From Kitasatospora indigofera (GTDB taxonomy: Bacteria > Actinomycetota > Actinomycetes > Streptomycetales > Streptomycetaceae): a DNA stretch of 64,000 nucleotides. Positions 47,715 to 56,778 of the stretch are shown here, piece by piece. The position numbers and the translations under genes were made by a program. The notes under the pieces were generated by a model that saw nothing but the letters and a program-made list of their open reading frames with translations, ran no database searches and was not told the origin of the DNA. The stretch is taken from the NCBI RefSeq assembly GCF_014655955.1, contig NZ_BNBO01000005.1, positions 220,998 through 284,997 of the forward strand, written 5' to 3'. Position 1 is the first letter of the stretch. Each line of letters starts with the position of its first letter.

Positions 47715-47874
47715 GCGGGCTCCGCCTTTCGGGAGGGGTGTCGGGGTCAGCGGGGGCGTGGTGCGGGGGCTGCCGGGGTTTCGGGGCTGCTGGGACTACG
47801 GGGGTCGGGTGCGGGCGCCGGATCGGGTACGGCGGGGGCCCCGGTCCCGGCGCCCCGCCCGGCCGGTACGGGCC

Positions 47875-50532
47875 TCACGCCCGGGAGCCGTACGGGGCGC
47901 CGCCCGGAACGCCGTCCGGGGCGCGGGCCGCCTCGGCGACCGCCGGGGCGACCCGGTCCGCGGGGCCGGGACCGGACCGCGGGGCGGGCTCGGACGGGCG
48001 CTCCACCGCCGGCAGGGTGACCACCATGGTGAGCCCGCCGCCCGGGGTGTCCTCGGCGGCCACGGTGCCGTCCATCGCCTCCACGAAGCCCCGGGCGACC
48101 GCGAGGCCGAGACCGACCCCGGCGCCGCGCGGGGCGTCGCCGTGGCGCTGGAAGGGCGCGAAGATCCGCTCCTTCGCCTCCTCCGGGACGCCCGGGCCGC
48201 GGTCCACGATCCGCAGCTCCATCCGGGCGGTTCCGCCCACCGGGTGCAGGGCGTCCGCCCGGACGTACACCCGCACCCCCTGCGGGCTGTACTTGACGGC
48301 GTTCTCGATCAGGTTGGCCAGCGAGCGCTCCAGCAGGCCGGCGTCCGCGAAGATCATCGGCAGCGACTCCGGGACGTCGAGGCGGACGGCGTCCGGCGGC
48401 ACCCCGGCCAGGGCGAACGGCACCACCTCGTCGAGGTCGGTCTCCTGGATCAGCGGGGTGACCGTGCCGGTCTGCAGCCGGCTCATGTCGAGCAGGTTGT
48501 TGATCAGGTGGTCCAGCCGGTCGGCGCCCTCCTCGATGCCGGCCAGCAGCTCCGCCTCGTCCGCCTCGTCCCACTCCACGTCCTCGGAGCGCAGCGAACT
48601 GACCGCGGCCTTGATGCCGGCCAGCGGGGTGCGCAGGTCGTGCGAGACGGCCGCCAGCAGGGCGGTGCGGATCCGGTTGCCCTCGGCCTCCCGGCGGGCG
48701 GCGGCCGCCTCCCCGGCGAGCCGGCGGCGCTCCAGCAGGACGGCGGCCTGGGCGGCGAACGCGCCGAGCAGCCGGCGGTCCTCGGCCGGCAGGACCCGCC
48801 CGGCCAGGACGAGCGCCAGGTGCTCGCCGACCGGCACGTCCACGTCGGCCTGCTCCGGCCGGTCCGGCGGGTGGGGGCCGCTCGCGGCGGTGCGGCGCCA
48901 CGGGCTGTGCTCGTCCGCCCGCTCCAGCAGCGCGGCGGAGTCCTGCTGGAAGGTCTCCCTGACCTGGTCCAGCAGTGCGGTGAGCACGCCCTCGCCGGTG
49001 GGCGCGCCGCGCAGCACCGTGCCGGCCAGGGCGCTGAGGGTCTGTGCCTCGGTCTGGCTGCGGGCCGCCTGGTGGGTGCGGCGGGCCGCCAGGTCCACCA
49101 CCGAGGCGACGGCGATGCCCACCGCCGTGAAGATCGCCACCGCGAGGATGTTCTGCGGCTCGCTGATCGAGAAGGTGTGGGTCGGCGGGGTGAACCAGTA
49201 GTTCAGGGCCGAGGAGCCGACCAGCGCGGAGGCGACCGCCGGGAACAGCCCGCCGACCAGCGCGGCGCAGACCGTGACGGTCAGGAACAGCAGCATGTCG
49301 GTGGAGAGGCCGAGCCCGTTCACATGGGTCAGCAGCAGGGCCAGCAGCAGCGGGCCGGCCACCCCGATCAGCCAGCCGGCCACCGCGCGCCGGCGCCCGA
49401 GGTCGGTGACCCGGCGGATCGGGACGCGCCCGCGCCCCTTCGCGGCGTGCTCGTGGGTCACGATGTGGACGTCGATGTCACCGCTGTCGCGGGTGACGGT
49501 GGCGCCCACCCCGGGGCCGTAGACGTACTGCCAGGCCTTGCGGCGGCTGGAGCCGAGCACCACCTGGGTGGCGTTGACGCCCCGGGCGAAGTCCAGCAGC
49601 CCGGCCGCCGGGTCCTCGCCGAGCACGGTGTGGAAGGTGCCGCCGAGGCTCTCCAGCAGGGCCCGCTGTTCGATCAGTGCCTGCGGCGACCCGGTGCCGG
49701 CCAGCCCGTCCGACCGGGTGATGTGGACGGCGAGCAGCTCACCGCCGGAGCCGCGCGCGGCGATCCGGGCGGCGCGCCGGATCAGCGTCGCGCCCTCCGG
49801 GCCGCCGGTCAGGCCGACCACGATCCGCTCCCGGGTCTGCCAGGTGCCCTGTATCCCCTGCTCGGCCCGGTAGGTCTGCAGGTACTCGTCGACCCGGTCG
49901 GCCGTCCAGAGCAGGGCCAGCTCACGCAGCGCGGTGAGGTTGCCGGGCCGGAAGTAGTTGGAGAGCGCGGCGTCGATCTTCTCCGGCGCGTAGACGTTGC
50001 CGTGCGCCAGCCGGCGGCGCAGCGCCTGCGGCGACATGTCCACCAGCTCGATCTGGTCAGCCCGCCGCACCACGTCGTCCGGGACGGTCTCCCGCTGCCG
50101 CACGCCGGTGATGCCCTCGACCACGTCGCCGAGCGACTCCAGGTGCTGGATGTTGACCGTCGAGACGACGTCCACCCCGGCCGCCAGCAACTCCTCCACG
50201 TCCTGCCAGCGCTTGGCGTTGCGGCTGCCGGGGACGTTGCTGTGCGCGAGCTCGTCCACCAGCGCGACCTGCGGACGGCGGGCCAGCACGGCGTCCAGGT
50301 CCATCTCGGTGAAGACCGCGCCCCGGTGCACCAGCTCCCGGCGCGGGACGACCTCCAGCCCCTCGGCCCGGGCCAGCGTCTGCTCCCGGCCGTGATGCTC
50401 GACGAAGCCGGCCACCACGTCGGTGCCGCGCCCGGCCCGGCGGTGCGCCTCGGCGAGCATGGCGTAGGTCTTCCCCACCCCGGGGGCGGCCCCGAGGTAG
50501 ATCCGCAGCCTGCCGCGTCCCATGTGCACCAT
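47875..50532 (-). CDS. kdpD: Sensor histidine kinase KdpD
   Basis: An 885-residue membrane sensor of K+ limitation. N-terminal KdpD domain with Walker A GAAPGVGKTYAM (about 14-25) and DELAHSNVPGSRN; a universal-stress-like domain (IVVGLTGGPEGATLIRRAAR); four membrane helices (about 385-490); a GAF-like segment; HisKA with AAVSHDLRTPLAGIKAA; HATPase with NLIENAVKYSP and GAGVGLGLAVARGFVEA. The C-terminal tail is Pro/Ala-rich. Start either ATG at 50532 (MVHMGRGR) or ATG at 50523; neither has a strong ribosome binding site. It is not preceded by kdpC, unlike the classical operon. Confidence 0.93.
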   Translation of the reverse strand: MVHMGRGRLRIYLGAAPGVGKTYAMLAEAHRRAGRGTDVVAGFVEHHGREQTLARAEGLEVVPRRELVHRGAVFTEMDLDAVLARRPQVALVDELAHSNVPGSRNAKRWQDVEELLAAGVDVVSTVNIQHLESLGDVVEGITGVRQRETVPDDVVRRADQIELVDMSPQALRRRLAHGNVYAPEKIDAALSNYFRPGNLTALRELALLWTADRVDEYLQTYRAEQGIQGTWQTRERIVVGLTGGPEGATLIRRAARIAARGSGGELLAVHITRSDGLAGTGSPQALIEQRALLESLGGTFHTVLGEDPAAGLLDFARGVNATQVVLGSSRRKAWQYVYGPGVGATVTRDSGDIDVHIVTHEHAAKGRGRVPIRRVTDLGRRRAVAGWLIGVAGPLLLALLLTHVNGLGLSTDMLLFLTVTVCAALVGGLFPAVASALVGSSALNYWFTPPTHTFSISEPQNILAVAIFTAVGIAVASVVDLAARRTHQAARSQTEAQTLSALAGTVLRGAPTGEGVLTALLDQVRETFQQDSAALLERADEHSPWRRTAASGPHPPDRPEQADVDVPVGEHLALVLAGRVLPAEDRRLLGAFAAQAAVLLERRRLAGEAAAARREAEGNRIRTALLAAVSHDLRTPLAGIKAAVSSLRSEDVEWDEADEAELLAGIEEGADRLDHLINNLLDMSRLQTGTVTPLIQETDLDEVVPFALAGVPPDAVRLDVPESLPMIFADAGLLERSLANLIENAVKYSPQGVRVYVRADALHPVGGTARMELRIVDRGPGVPEEAKERIFAPFQRHGDAPRGAGVGLGLAVARGFVEAMDGTVAAEDTPGGGLTMVVTLPAVERPSEPAPRSGPGPADRVAPAVAEAARAPDGVPGGAPYGSRA

Positions 50533-50916
50533 TCTTGATCCGGTCCGGTCGGGCAGCCAGCCCCGGACACCTGTTCGGCCCCTTCGAGACTACGGCGCGC
50601 CGGGCGTGCTGCCGCTGATCGGGGCGCCGGACGGCCAGTCTTAGCGCGATATTGACGGCCGGGCCGGCGGAGGGGGCCGGCGGCCCGGCCCTGGCGGCGG
50701 CCGCCCGGCGGCCTGCCCCTGCTGCCTGCGTCCGTACCGGCCCGCTGCCCGTGGGCCGGTTCGGCGGGCACGCCGGTGGACGCCCGCCGCCCACTGATCG
50801 GAGCACGTCAGACACCGGTCCGCCGGTAATGACGAACCGTCAACCCCTCGGCCCCACAAGGCGACAGGCGGTAGGTTGGGCGCGCACGGGGTGCCGTTGA
50901 CGCCTGAGGGGGCGAG
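50533..50916. other. Intergenic, 384 bases, divergent promoter region of kdpD and the kinase gene
   Basis: No gene seen. An A+T-richer patch tcttagcgcgatattgacgg (50638-50657) stands out and could be a promoter or operator on either strand. Nearer the kinase gene, tgacgaaccgtcaacccc and gcggtaggttgg (about 50828-50880) may be its promoter. Assignments are tentative. Confidence 0.4.
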
Positions 50917-52530
50917 ATGCAGTCGGGCGATGTCCTGGACGACCGGTACGAGCTGCTGGAGCAGATCGGCGAAGGCGCGTTCGGCGCGGTCTGGAAGGCG
51001 CGCGACGCCCGGATCCAGCGCCAGGTGGCCGTGAAGATCATGCTTCCGGGGGTCCACACCGAGAAGGACGTGGCCCGCTTCACGCGCGAGGTCGCCCTGG
51101 CCGGCGCCCTCAACCACCCCAGCATCGTCACCGTGCACGACTTCGGCCGGCACCAGGGTCCCGGCCGCCCGCAGTTCTACCTGGTGATGGAGCTGCTGAC
51201 CGGGGAGCCGCTGAGCGAGGTCCTGCTCCGGGGCACACCGCCCGTGCCGGACGCCCTCGACTGGGCCCTGCAGATCTCCGAGGCGTTGGCGACCGCCCAC
51301 CGCGCGGGTGTGGTCCACCGGGACATCAAACCCGCCAACGTCATGCTCCAGGCCACCGGCTCGGTCAAGGTCGTGGACTTCGGCATCGCCCGGACCGACT
51401 CCGCCGACAACGGCCTGACCAGCACGAACGTCATCATGGGCACCCCCGCCTACATGGCGCCGGAGCGCTTCGAGGGCAAGGGGCTCGACAGCCGCTCGGA
51501 CCTCTACGCCTTCGGCTGCGTGCTCTACGAGCTGTGCACGGGCCGGCCGCCCTTCCGCGGCTCCTTCTACGAGCTGATCCGGCAACACGGCGCGGTGGTC
51601 CCGACGGCACCGAGCGAGCTGCGCGCCGGACTGCCGCAGGAGATCGACCAGCTCGTCCTGGACCTGCTGGCGAAGGAACCCGCGAGCCGCCCGACCGACG
51701 CCGGCCAGGCCTCGGCCCGGCTGCGCGGCATCGTCCGGTACGCGCAGCGCCCGGCCGTCGTCCACAGCCCGACCCTGCGCGACGGGGCGCCCGGGTCCGG
51801 TCCGTCCGATCGCACCGTGGCGCTCGACCCGAGGGAGGCCGAGGGCCTGCGGATCATGGAGAAGGCCATGATCGACAGTGCCGCGCTGCTCGCCGGGGCG
51901 AACCGCGACGCCGAAGCCAAGCGGCAGGCCGCCCAGACGCTCTTCGAGGAGACCCGCGCCAAGGTCGCCCAGGCGACGCGGGACTTCGAGACCAACCTCG
52001 CGACGCGCCGGGCCAAGGCCGACCGCGACCTCGCCGAGAGCGAGCGGGTGAGCCTCGAATCCTTCCAGGCGGCAGCGGCCAGGCGCGAGGAGGCGGACGC
52101 CCTCTTCGAGGACACCCGCACCAAGGCCGCCCAGGCCGCGCTGGAGTTCGAGACCAACCTGGCCAAGCGCCGCGAGCAGTCCGAGCGTGACCTGGCGGCC
52201 CGCCAGGCCAAGGCCGAGAAGCGCCTCGCCGAGATCGAGCACCGGGCGGAGCAGCTGCGCCTGGAGGCCGAGAAGCTCCGCACCGACGCCGAGCGCCGCG
52301 CCCGCCGGACGGTGGAGACGGCCCAGCGCCAGTCCGAGGACATCGTGGCCGACGCCAACGCCAAGGCCGACCGGATCCGCACCGAGTCCGAGCACGAGCT
52401 GGCGGCGCTCACCAAGCGCCGCGACAGCATCCACGCGCAGGTGACCAACGTGCGCGAGATGCTCGCCACGCTGACCGGTTCGGCCACGGCCGCCGCCGAC
52501 GCCTCCACCGTCCGGCAACAGCTGAGCTGA
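50917..52530 (+). CDS. Soluble Ser/Thr protein kinase fused to Scy/FilP-like coiled coil
   Basis: A 537-residue protein. Residues 9-275 are a complete Hanks-type kinase: glycine loop IGEGAFGAVWKA, VAVKIM (K40), HRDIKPANVML (D136), DFGIAR (D154) and APERFEG. There is no membrane helix and no PASTA domain. Residues 300-520 are one long coiled coil with two related segments 54 residues apart (LFEETRAKVAQATRDFETNL at 342 and LFEDTRTKAAQAALEFETNL at 396). The end, RTVETAQRQSEDIVADANAK ADRIRTESEHELAALTKRRDS then NVREMLATLTGS, strongly resembles the C-termini of the polar-growth proteins Scy and FilP (often annotated cellulose-binding protein). A role in phosphorylating polarisome components is inferred. 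Confidence 0.85.
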   Translation: MQSGDVLDDRYELLEQIGEGAFGAVWKARDARIQRQVAVKIMLPGVHTEKDVARFTREVALAGALNHPSIVTVHDFGRHQGPGRPQFYLVMELLTGEPLSEVLLRGTPPVPDALDWALQISEALATAHRAGVVHRDIKPANVMLQATGSVKVVDFGIARTDSADNGLTSTNVIMGTPAYMAPERFEGKGLDSRSDLYAFGCVLYELCTGRPPFRGSFYELIRQHGAVVPTAPSELRAGLPQEIDQLVLDLLAKEPASRPTDAGQASARLRGIVRYAQRPAVVHSPTLRDGAPGSGPSDRTVALDPREAEGLRIMEKAMIDSAALLAGANRDAEAKRQAAQTLFEETRAKVAQATRDFETNLATRRAKADRDLAESERVSLESFQAAAARREEADALFEDTRTKAAQAALEFETNLAKRREQSERDLAARQAKAEKRLAEIEHRAEQLRLEAEKLRTDAERRARRTVETAQRQSEDIVADANAKADRIRTESEHELAALTKRRDSIHAQVTNVREMLATLTGSATAAADASTVRQQLS

Positions 52531-52676
52531 CCCGGGCACCACCCGGATCCCGGACCGGTCCGCGCCCCCACCCGCCCGCAGGCCGCGGCGCCGTGCACCC
52601 GGCCGCCGGGCGCCGCCCCGGGCCGCTTCACGCCCTCGCCACGCCCGTGCAACACGCCGCTGGGAGCATCGACCGC

Positions 52677-53897
52677 ATGCTCTCCCTGGTCGCACCGCCC
52701 ACGCACGGCAGGACCCCGCTGCCCACCGAGGGCGGCGGGGCCGGGGCCGTGCTGCGCGCCGTGCTGGCCGGCGGCCCGCTGACCCGCAGCGCCGTCGGCC
52801 GGGCCACCGGCCTCAGCCCGGCCGCCGTCTCCCGGCACACCGCCGACCTCACCGGTCTCGGGCTGCTGCGCGAACTGCCCCCGCCGGACGGACCGCCCAG
52901 GGCGGGGCGCCCGCGGCTGCCGCTGGACATCGACACCCGTCACCACCTGGCCTGCGGCGTGCACATCGGCGTGCCCTGGCTCACCTTCGCCCTGCTGGAC
53001 CTGCGCGGACGGGTGGTCGCCCACGAGCGCCTGCCCCGGCGCGGGGACGCCGCCGCCGTGCTGGGCACCGTCCGGGCGTACCTGCCGGGGTTCCTGGCCC
53101 GCCGGGCCGCCGGGCACTCGCTGCTCGGCCTCGGCGTGGTCACCGGCGGCTGGGTGGACTCCGGGAGCGGCAGCGTCGTCGCCCACGGCCCGCTCGGCTG
53201 GCACGACGTCCCCGTCCGCGACATCCTCGCCGACACCGTCCGGCTGCCGGTGCACGTCGACAGCCACGCCCGGGCGCTGGCCCAGGCGGAGCTGCTGTTC
53301 GGCGCCGGCAGCACGGCCACCGAACTGGTCCAGCTGTTCGTCGGCAACGTCGTCGACGCGGCCATCGCGACCGGCGGCAGCGTGCTGCACGGGCGCCGCT
53401 CCCGGGCCGGCGACATCGGCCACCTCGCCGTCCCCGGCTCCACCGAGGCCTGCTCCTGCGGACGCACCGGCTGCCTCCAGGCCACCGTCGCGGACCGGAC
53501 CCTCGCCCGCCGGGCGCATGCCCTCGGGCTGGTCCCCCGCCCCGACTTCGACCTGCTGCTGCAGCTGACCGCCGCCGGGAGCCCCGCCGCGGTCCGGCTC
53601 TTCGAGGAGCGGCTGCGGCTGGTCGCACCCGCCGCCGGCCTGCTGCTGGATGTCCTGAACCCCGAGGTCCTGGTGGTCAGCGAGGCCGGGATGACGGTGG
53701 CCCCCCGCCTGCGCCCCTACCTGGCCGAACAGATCCGGCGGCACTCCAACGCCGCACCTGAACAACTGGTCACCGCGACCGCCTTCGGCGTCGAGGTGCT
53801 GGCGGTGGCGGCCTGCGCCGGGGTGCTCGACAGCGTCTACCAGCGGCCGATGGAACTGCGGACGGCCGGGCGCTCGACCGCCCGGACGATGCGTTGA
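52677..53897 (+). CDS. ROK-family transcriptional regulator
   Basis: A 406-residue regulator with an N-terminal helix-turn-helix (GGPLTRSAVGRATGLSPAAV SRHTADL) and a ROK sugar-kinase-like domain, including DSHARALAQAELLFGAG, GDIGHLAVPGSTEACSCGRT and the zinc cluster CSCGRTGCLQ. An ATP-phosphate motif is weak, as in non-kinase ROK repressors. ATG start with GGGAG. It lies 124 bases before an LLM monooxygenase gene on the same strand, and is probably the local regulator of organosulfur use, though sugar derivatives are the usual ROK ligands. Confidence 0.85.
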   Translation: MLSLVAPPTHGRTPLPTEGGGAGAVLRAVLAGGPLTRSAVGRATGLSPAAVSRHTADLTGLGLLRELPPPDGPPRAGRPRLPLDIDTRHHLACGVHIGVPWLTFALLDLRGRVVAHERLPRRGDAAAVLGTVRAYLPGFLARRAAGHSLLGLGVVTGGWVDSGSGSVVAHGPLGWHDVPVRDILADTVRLPVHVDSHARALAQAELLFGAGSTATELVQLFVGNVVDAAIATGGSVLHGRRSRAGDIGHLAVPGSTEACSCGRTGCLQATVADRTLARRAHALGLVPRPDFDLLLQLTAAGSPAAVRLFEERLRLVAPAAGLLLDVLNPEVLVVSEAGMTVAPRLRPYLAEQIRRHSNAAPEQLVTATAFGVEVLAVAACAGVLDSVYQRPMELRTAGRSTARTMR

Positions 53898-53922
53898 CCC
53901 ACCGTCAACGGCACATTAATTC
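53894..53922 (+). promoter_or_regulatory. Predicted promoter of the LLM monooxygenase gene
   Basis: TTGACC (53894-53899) and TAATTC (53917-53922) are separated by 17 bases; the -35 box overlaps the ROK stop codon. TTGAC-N5-GTCAA (53894-53908) forms a dyad on the -35 box and could be an operator. Confidence 0.6.
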
Positions 53923-54021
53923 CACGCCCGGGCGAATCGTTGAACGGCCGGACAGCGGGCCGGAGAATCGGGTCGATCCCCCTCTCTCCCGCCCGCCTCC
54001 CGAGCCCCGGAGCGTTCCGCC

Positions 54022-55356
54022 ATGCCCGAAGAACCCGCCGAGCGCCAACTCCACTTCAACCTCTTCCTGATGGGCGTCGGCCACCACGAGGCCGCCTGGC
54101 GCCACCCCCGCACCGACCCGGCCGCCGCCGGGGACGTCGCGCACTTCCAGCGGCTCGCCCGAGCCGCCGAGGCGGCCTCGTTCGACTCGGTGTTCCTCGC
54201 CGACGGCGTCGAGGCCCGCTCCGACGGCGGCTGGGGCCTGATCAGCCACTTCGAACCGTTCACCCTGCTCACCGCGCTGGCCGCGGTGACCACCCGGATC
54301 GGCCTGATCGGGACCGTCTCCACCGGTTTCTCCGAGCCCTACAACCTGGCCCGCCAGTTCGCCTCGCTGGACCACATCAGCCGCGGCCGGGCCGGCTGGA
54401 ACATCGTCACCTCGGCCGGCGACCGCGCCGCCCAGAACTTCGGCCGCAGCGCCAACCAGGACCACGCCGTCCGGTACGAGCGGGCCGCCGAGTTCCTCGA
54501 CGTGGTCACCGCGCTATGGGACAGCTGGGAGGACGGCGCACTGCTGCTGGACCGTGCGAGCGGGGCGTTCGCCGCCCCCGGCCGGGTGCACGACATCGAC
54601 CACGTCGGCAAGCACTTCCAGGTGCGCGGACCGCTGAACATCCCGCGCAGCCCGCAGGGCCACCCACTGCTCGTGCAGGCCGGCTCCTCCGACAACGGCA
54701 GGGCCTTCGCGGCCCGTTGGGCCGAGGCGGTGTTCACCGCGCAGCAGACCCTGGCCGAGGGGCAGGCCTTCTACGCCGACCTCAAGCGGCAGGCCGCCGC
54801 GGCCGGCCGCGACCCGGCCCGGGTGAAGATCCTGCCCGGCGTCGTCCCCGTCCTCGGCTCCACCGAGGCGGAGGCGCGCGCCCTGGACGAGGAGCTGGAC
54901 GCGCTGATCAGCCCGGCCCGGGCGGTCGGCGTGCTCTCCACCGTCCTCGGCGTCGACCTCACCGGCCACCCGCTGGACGAGCCGCTCCCGCCGCTGCCGC
55001 CGGTCACCGAGATCAACGGCGCCAAGAGCCGGTTCGAGCTGATCCGCGACCTCGCCGAGCGCGACCGGCTGACCCTGCGCCAACTCGTCGGGCGGCTCGG
55101 CGGCGGCCGCGGCCACCAGGTCGTGGTCGGCACCCCCGAGCAACTGGCCGACCACATCGAGACCTGGTTCACCCGGGGCGCGGCCGACGGCTTCAACATC
55201 ATGCCGCCCGTCCTGCCCGGCGGCCTGGACGACTTCGTCGAGCAGGTGGTGCCGATCCTGCGGGCGCGCGGCCTGTTCCGCGAGGGCTACACCGGGAGCA
55301 CCCTGCGCGAGCACTACGGCCTGCCGCGCCCGGCCGGGCGGTACGCCGCGGCGTGA
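54022..55356 (+). CDS. LLM-class flavin monooxygenase, NtaA/SnaA/DszA/SoxA family
   Basis: A 444-residue FMNH2-dependent monooxygenase of the luciferase-like TIM-barrel superfamily. LARAAEAASFDSVFLADGVE, GWNIVTSAGDRAAQNFG and RYERAAEFLDVVTALWDSWE are the diagnostic blocks of the NtaA/DmoA/DszA group, whose members cleave nitrilotriacetate, dimethyl sulfide or dibenzothiophene sulfone. The neighbouring ssu/tau operon argues for an organosulfur substrate. A separate FMN reductase is required and none is in the window. Convergent with tauD, separated by a 20-bp-stem terminator. Confidence 0.88.
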   Translation: MPEEPAERQLHFNLFLMGVGHHEAAWRHPRTDPAAAGDVAHFQRLARAAEAASFDSVFLADGVEARSDGGWGLISHFEPFTLLTALAAVTTRIGLIGTVSTGFSEPYNLARQFASLDHISRGRAGWNIVTSAGDRAAQNFGRSANQDHAVRYERAAEFLDVVTALWDSWEDGALLLDRASGAFAAPGRVHDIDHVGKHFQVRGPLNIPRSPQGHPLLVQAGSSDNGRAFAARWAEAVFTAQQTLAEGQAFYADLKRQAAAAGRDPARVKILPGVVPVLGSTEAEARALDEELDALISPARAVGVLSTVLGVDLTGHPLDEPLPPLPPVTEINGAKSRFELIRDLAERDRLTLRQLVGRLGGGRGHQVVVGTPEQLADHIETWFTRGAADGFNIMPPVLPGGLDDFVEQVVPILRARGLFREGYTGSTLREHYGLPRPAGRYAAA

Positions 55357-55384
55357 CGGCCCGCCGCCGGGCCCGGCCCGACAG

Positions 55385-55426
55385 CACGGGGAAGGCCCGG
55401 ACCAGGTGGTCCGGGCCTTCCCCGTG
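55385..55426. terminator. Bidirectional terminator, 20-bp perfect stem
   Basis: cacggggaaggcccggacca (55385-55404) and its exact reverse complement (55407-55426) flank two bases. It separates the convergent monooxygenase and tauD genes. Confidence 0.85.
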
Positions 55427-55466
55427 GACCGGCCGCGCGGACCCCCTCCGCGCGGCCGGGCGCTGG

Positions 55467-56357
55467 TCAGGAGGTGTAGTGCGAAGCGTCGTCACCCTCC
55501 AGCACCTGGCTGGACTCCCCCGTCACGCCCACCGGGACGTCACCGGCCACGGTGACCCGGTGCAGGCGGCGCGGCAGGTCGTCGTAGTCGTCCGGGGCGT
55601 AGTGCTGGGTGGCGCGGTTGTCGAACAGCACCACGTCCCCGAGCTCCCAGCGCCAGCGGACCACGTTCTCGGGCCGCGTCACGTACGCCTGCAGGCTGCG
55701 CAGCAGGTCGTGCGACTCGGCGCTCGGCAGCCCGACGACCGACTGCGCGAAGCCCCCGATGAACAGCCCGCGCTCACCGCTCTCCGGGTGCACCCGCACC
55801 ACCGGGTGGGCGGTGCGGTACGTGCGGGCGGTGAAGACCCGGCGGCGCTCCTGGTCCGCCGCGTCCAGCTCCTTGCCCTGCGCGTAGTCGTAGTCGTTGG
55901 TGTGCACGGCCCAGAGCCGGTCGGCGAACTCGCGCAGCTGCTCCGGCAGGTCCCGGTACGCGGTCTGGGTGTTGGCGATCAGCGTGTTCCCGCCGTACGG
56001 CGGGACGATCAGGCTGCGCAGGGTGCTGGCCTTCGGCGGCGTCCGGACGAAGGTGACGTCGGTGTGCCAGCGGTTGGCGCGGCCGCCGTCCTCGCTGTCC
56101 ACCGCCAGCACGTTCGGCTGGCCGTCCAGCGCGGGCACGGTCGGGTGCGCGGTGGTGAGGGTGCCGAAGTTGGCGGCGAAGCGGGTCTGGCCGTCGTCGT
56201 CCAGCTGCTGGCCGCGGAAGAAGAGCGCCTTGTGCTCCAGCAGGGCGGCGTTGAGCTGCTCGACCGTCCCCGGGTCGAGTTCGGCGGCGGTGTCGACGCC
56301 GAGGATCTCGGCGCCGATCCGGCCGCCGACCTTGCGGATCTCGAAGGTGCTGGTCAT
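55467..56357 (-). CDS. TauD/TfdA-family Fe(II)/2-oxoglutarate dioxygenase
   Basis: A 296-residue non-haem iron enzyme that uses 2-oxoglutarate and O2 to release sulfite from taurine or an alkylsulfonate/alkylsulfate. The first metal ligands are in RWHTDVTFV (HxD) and the distal histidine in NRATQHYAPDDY, with the oxoglutarate arginine in RRLHRVTV. LFFRGQQLDDDGQTRFAANF GTL and PYGGNTLIANTQTAY are further family blocks. It is the last gene of the ssu operon, 61 bases after the ferredoxin. Exact substrate unknown. Confidence 0.92.
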   Translation of the reverse strand: MTSTFEIRKVGGRIGAEILGVDTAAELDPGTVEQLNAALLEHKALFFRGQQLDDDGQTRFAANFGTLTTAHPTVPALDGQPNVLAVDSEDGGRANRWHTDVTFVRTPPKASTLRSLIVPPYGGNTLIANTQTAYRDLPEQLREFADRLWAVHTNDYDYAQGKELDAADQERRRVFTARTYRTAHPVVRVHPESGERGLFIGGFAQSVVGLPSAESHDLLRSLQAYVTRPENVVRWRWELGDVVLFDNRATQHYAPDDYDDLPRRLHRVTVAGDVPVGVTGESSQVLEGDDASHYTS

Positions 56358-56418
56358 CGGAATTCCCTTCGGACGATGGGTGCGGTACGGACGTTCGGGA
56401 GGTGCTTCGGGAGGTGCT

Positions 56419-56778
56419 TCAGGAGGTGATGGGGGTGGCCTGGGCGGCCGGCCCGAGGGCCGGGCCGATCGCGCGCAGCGCGCCCGGGGTCCGGCCCCGG
56501 CCCCAGCCGATCTGTGCGCGGTAGCTGCCGAGCAGCCCCGCGTCGGCCAGCCGCCGCTCGTCGCGGACGGCCGGGTCCTGCGGCTGCGGGTGGGTGTAGG
56601 GGGCGACGAACAGCGCGTCCGCCGGGCAGTTGGCCTCGCACTGGAAGCAGGTCTGGCAGTCGTCCTGCCGGGCGATCACCGGGACGCCGTCCGCACCCCG
56701 CTCGAAGACGTCGGTCGGGCAGACCCTGATGCACCGGTCGCAGGCGACGCAGCGCTCCGCGGAGACGAGTTCGATCAC
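56419..56778 (-). CDS. 2x[4Fe-4S] ferredoxin, AprB-like subunit
   Basis: A 119-residue iron-sulfur protein with two clusters: CVACDRCIRVCP and CQTCFQCEANCP. The tail (YTHPQPQDPAVRDERRLADA) goes beyond a simple ferredoxin and resembles the beta subunit of adenylylsulfate-reductase-like enzymes. The GTG start overlaps the flavoprotein stop by 4 bases, so it is the electron-transfer partner of that flavoprotein. Confidence 0.87.
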   Translation of the reverse strand: MIELVSAERCVACDRCIRVCPTDVFERGADGVPVIARQDDCQTCFQCEANCPADALFVAPYTHPQPQDPAVRDERRLADAGLLGSYRAQIGWGRGRTPGALRAIGPALGPAAQATPITS

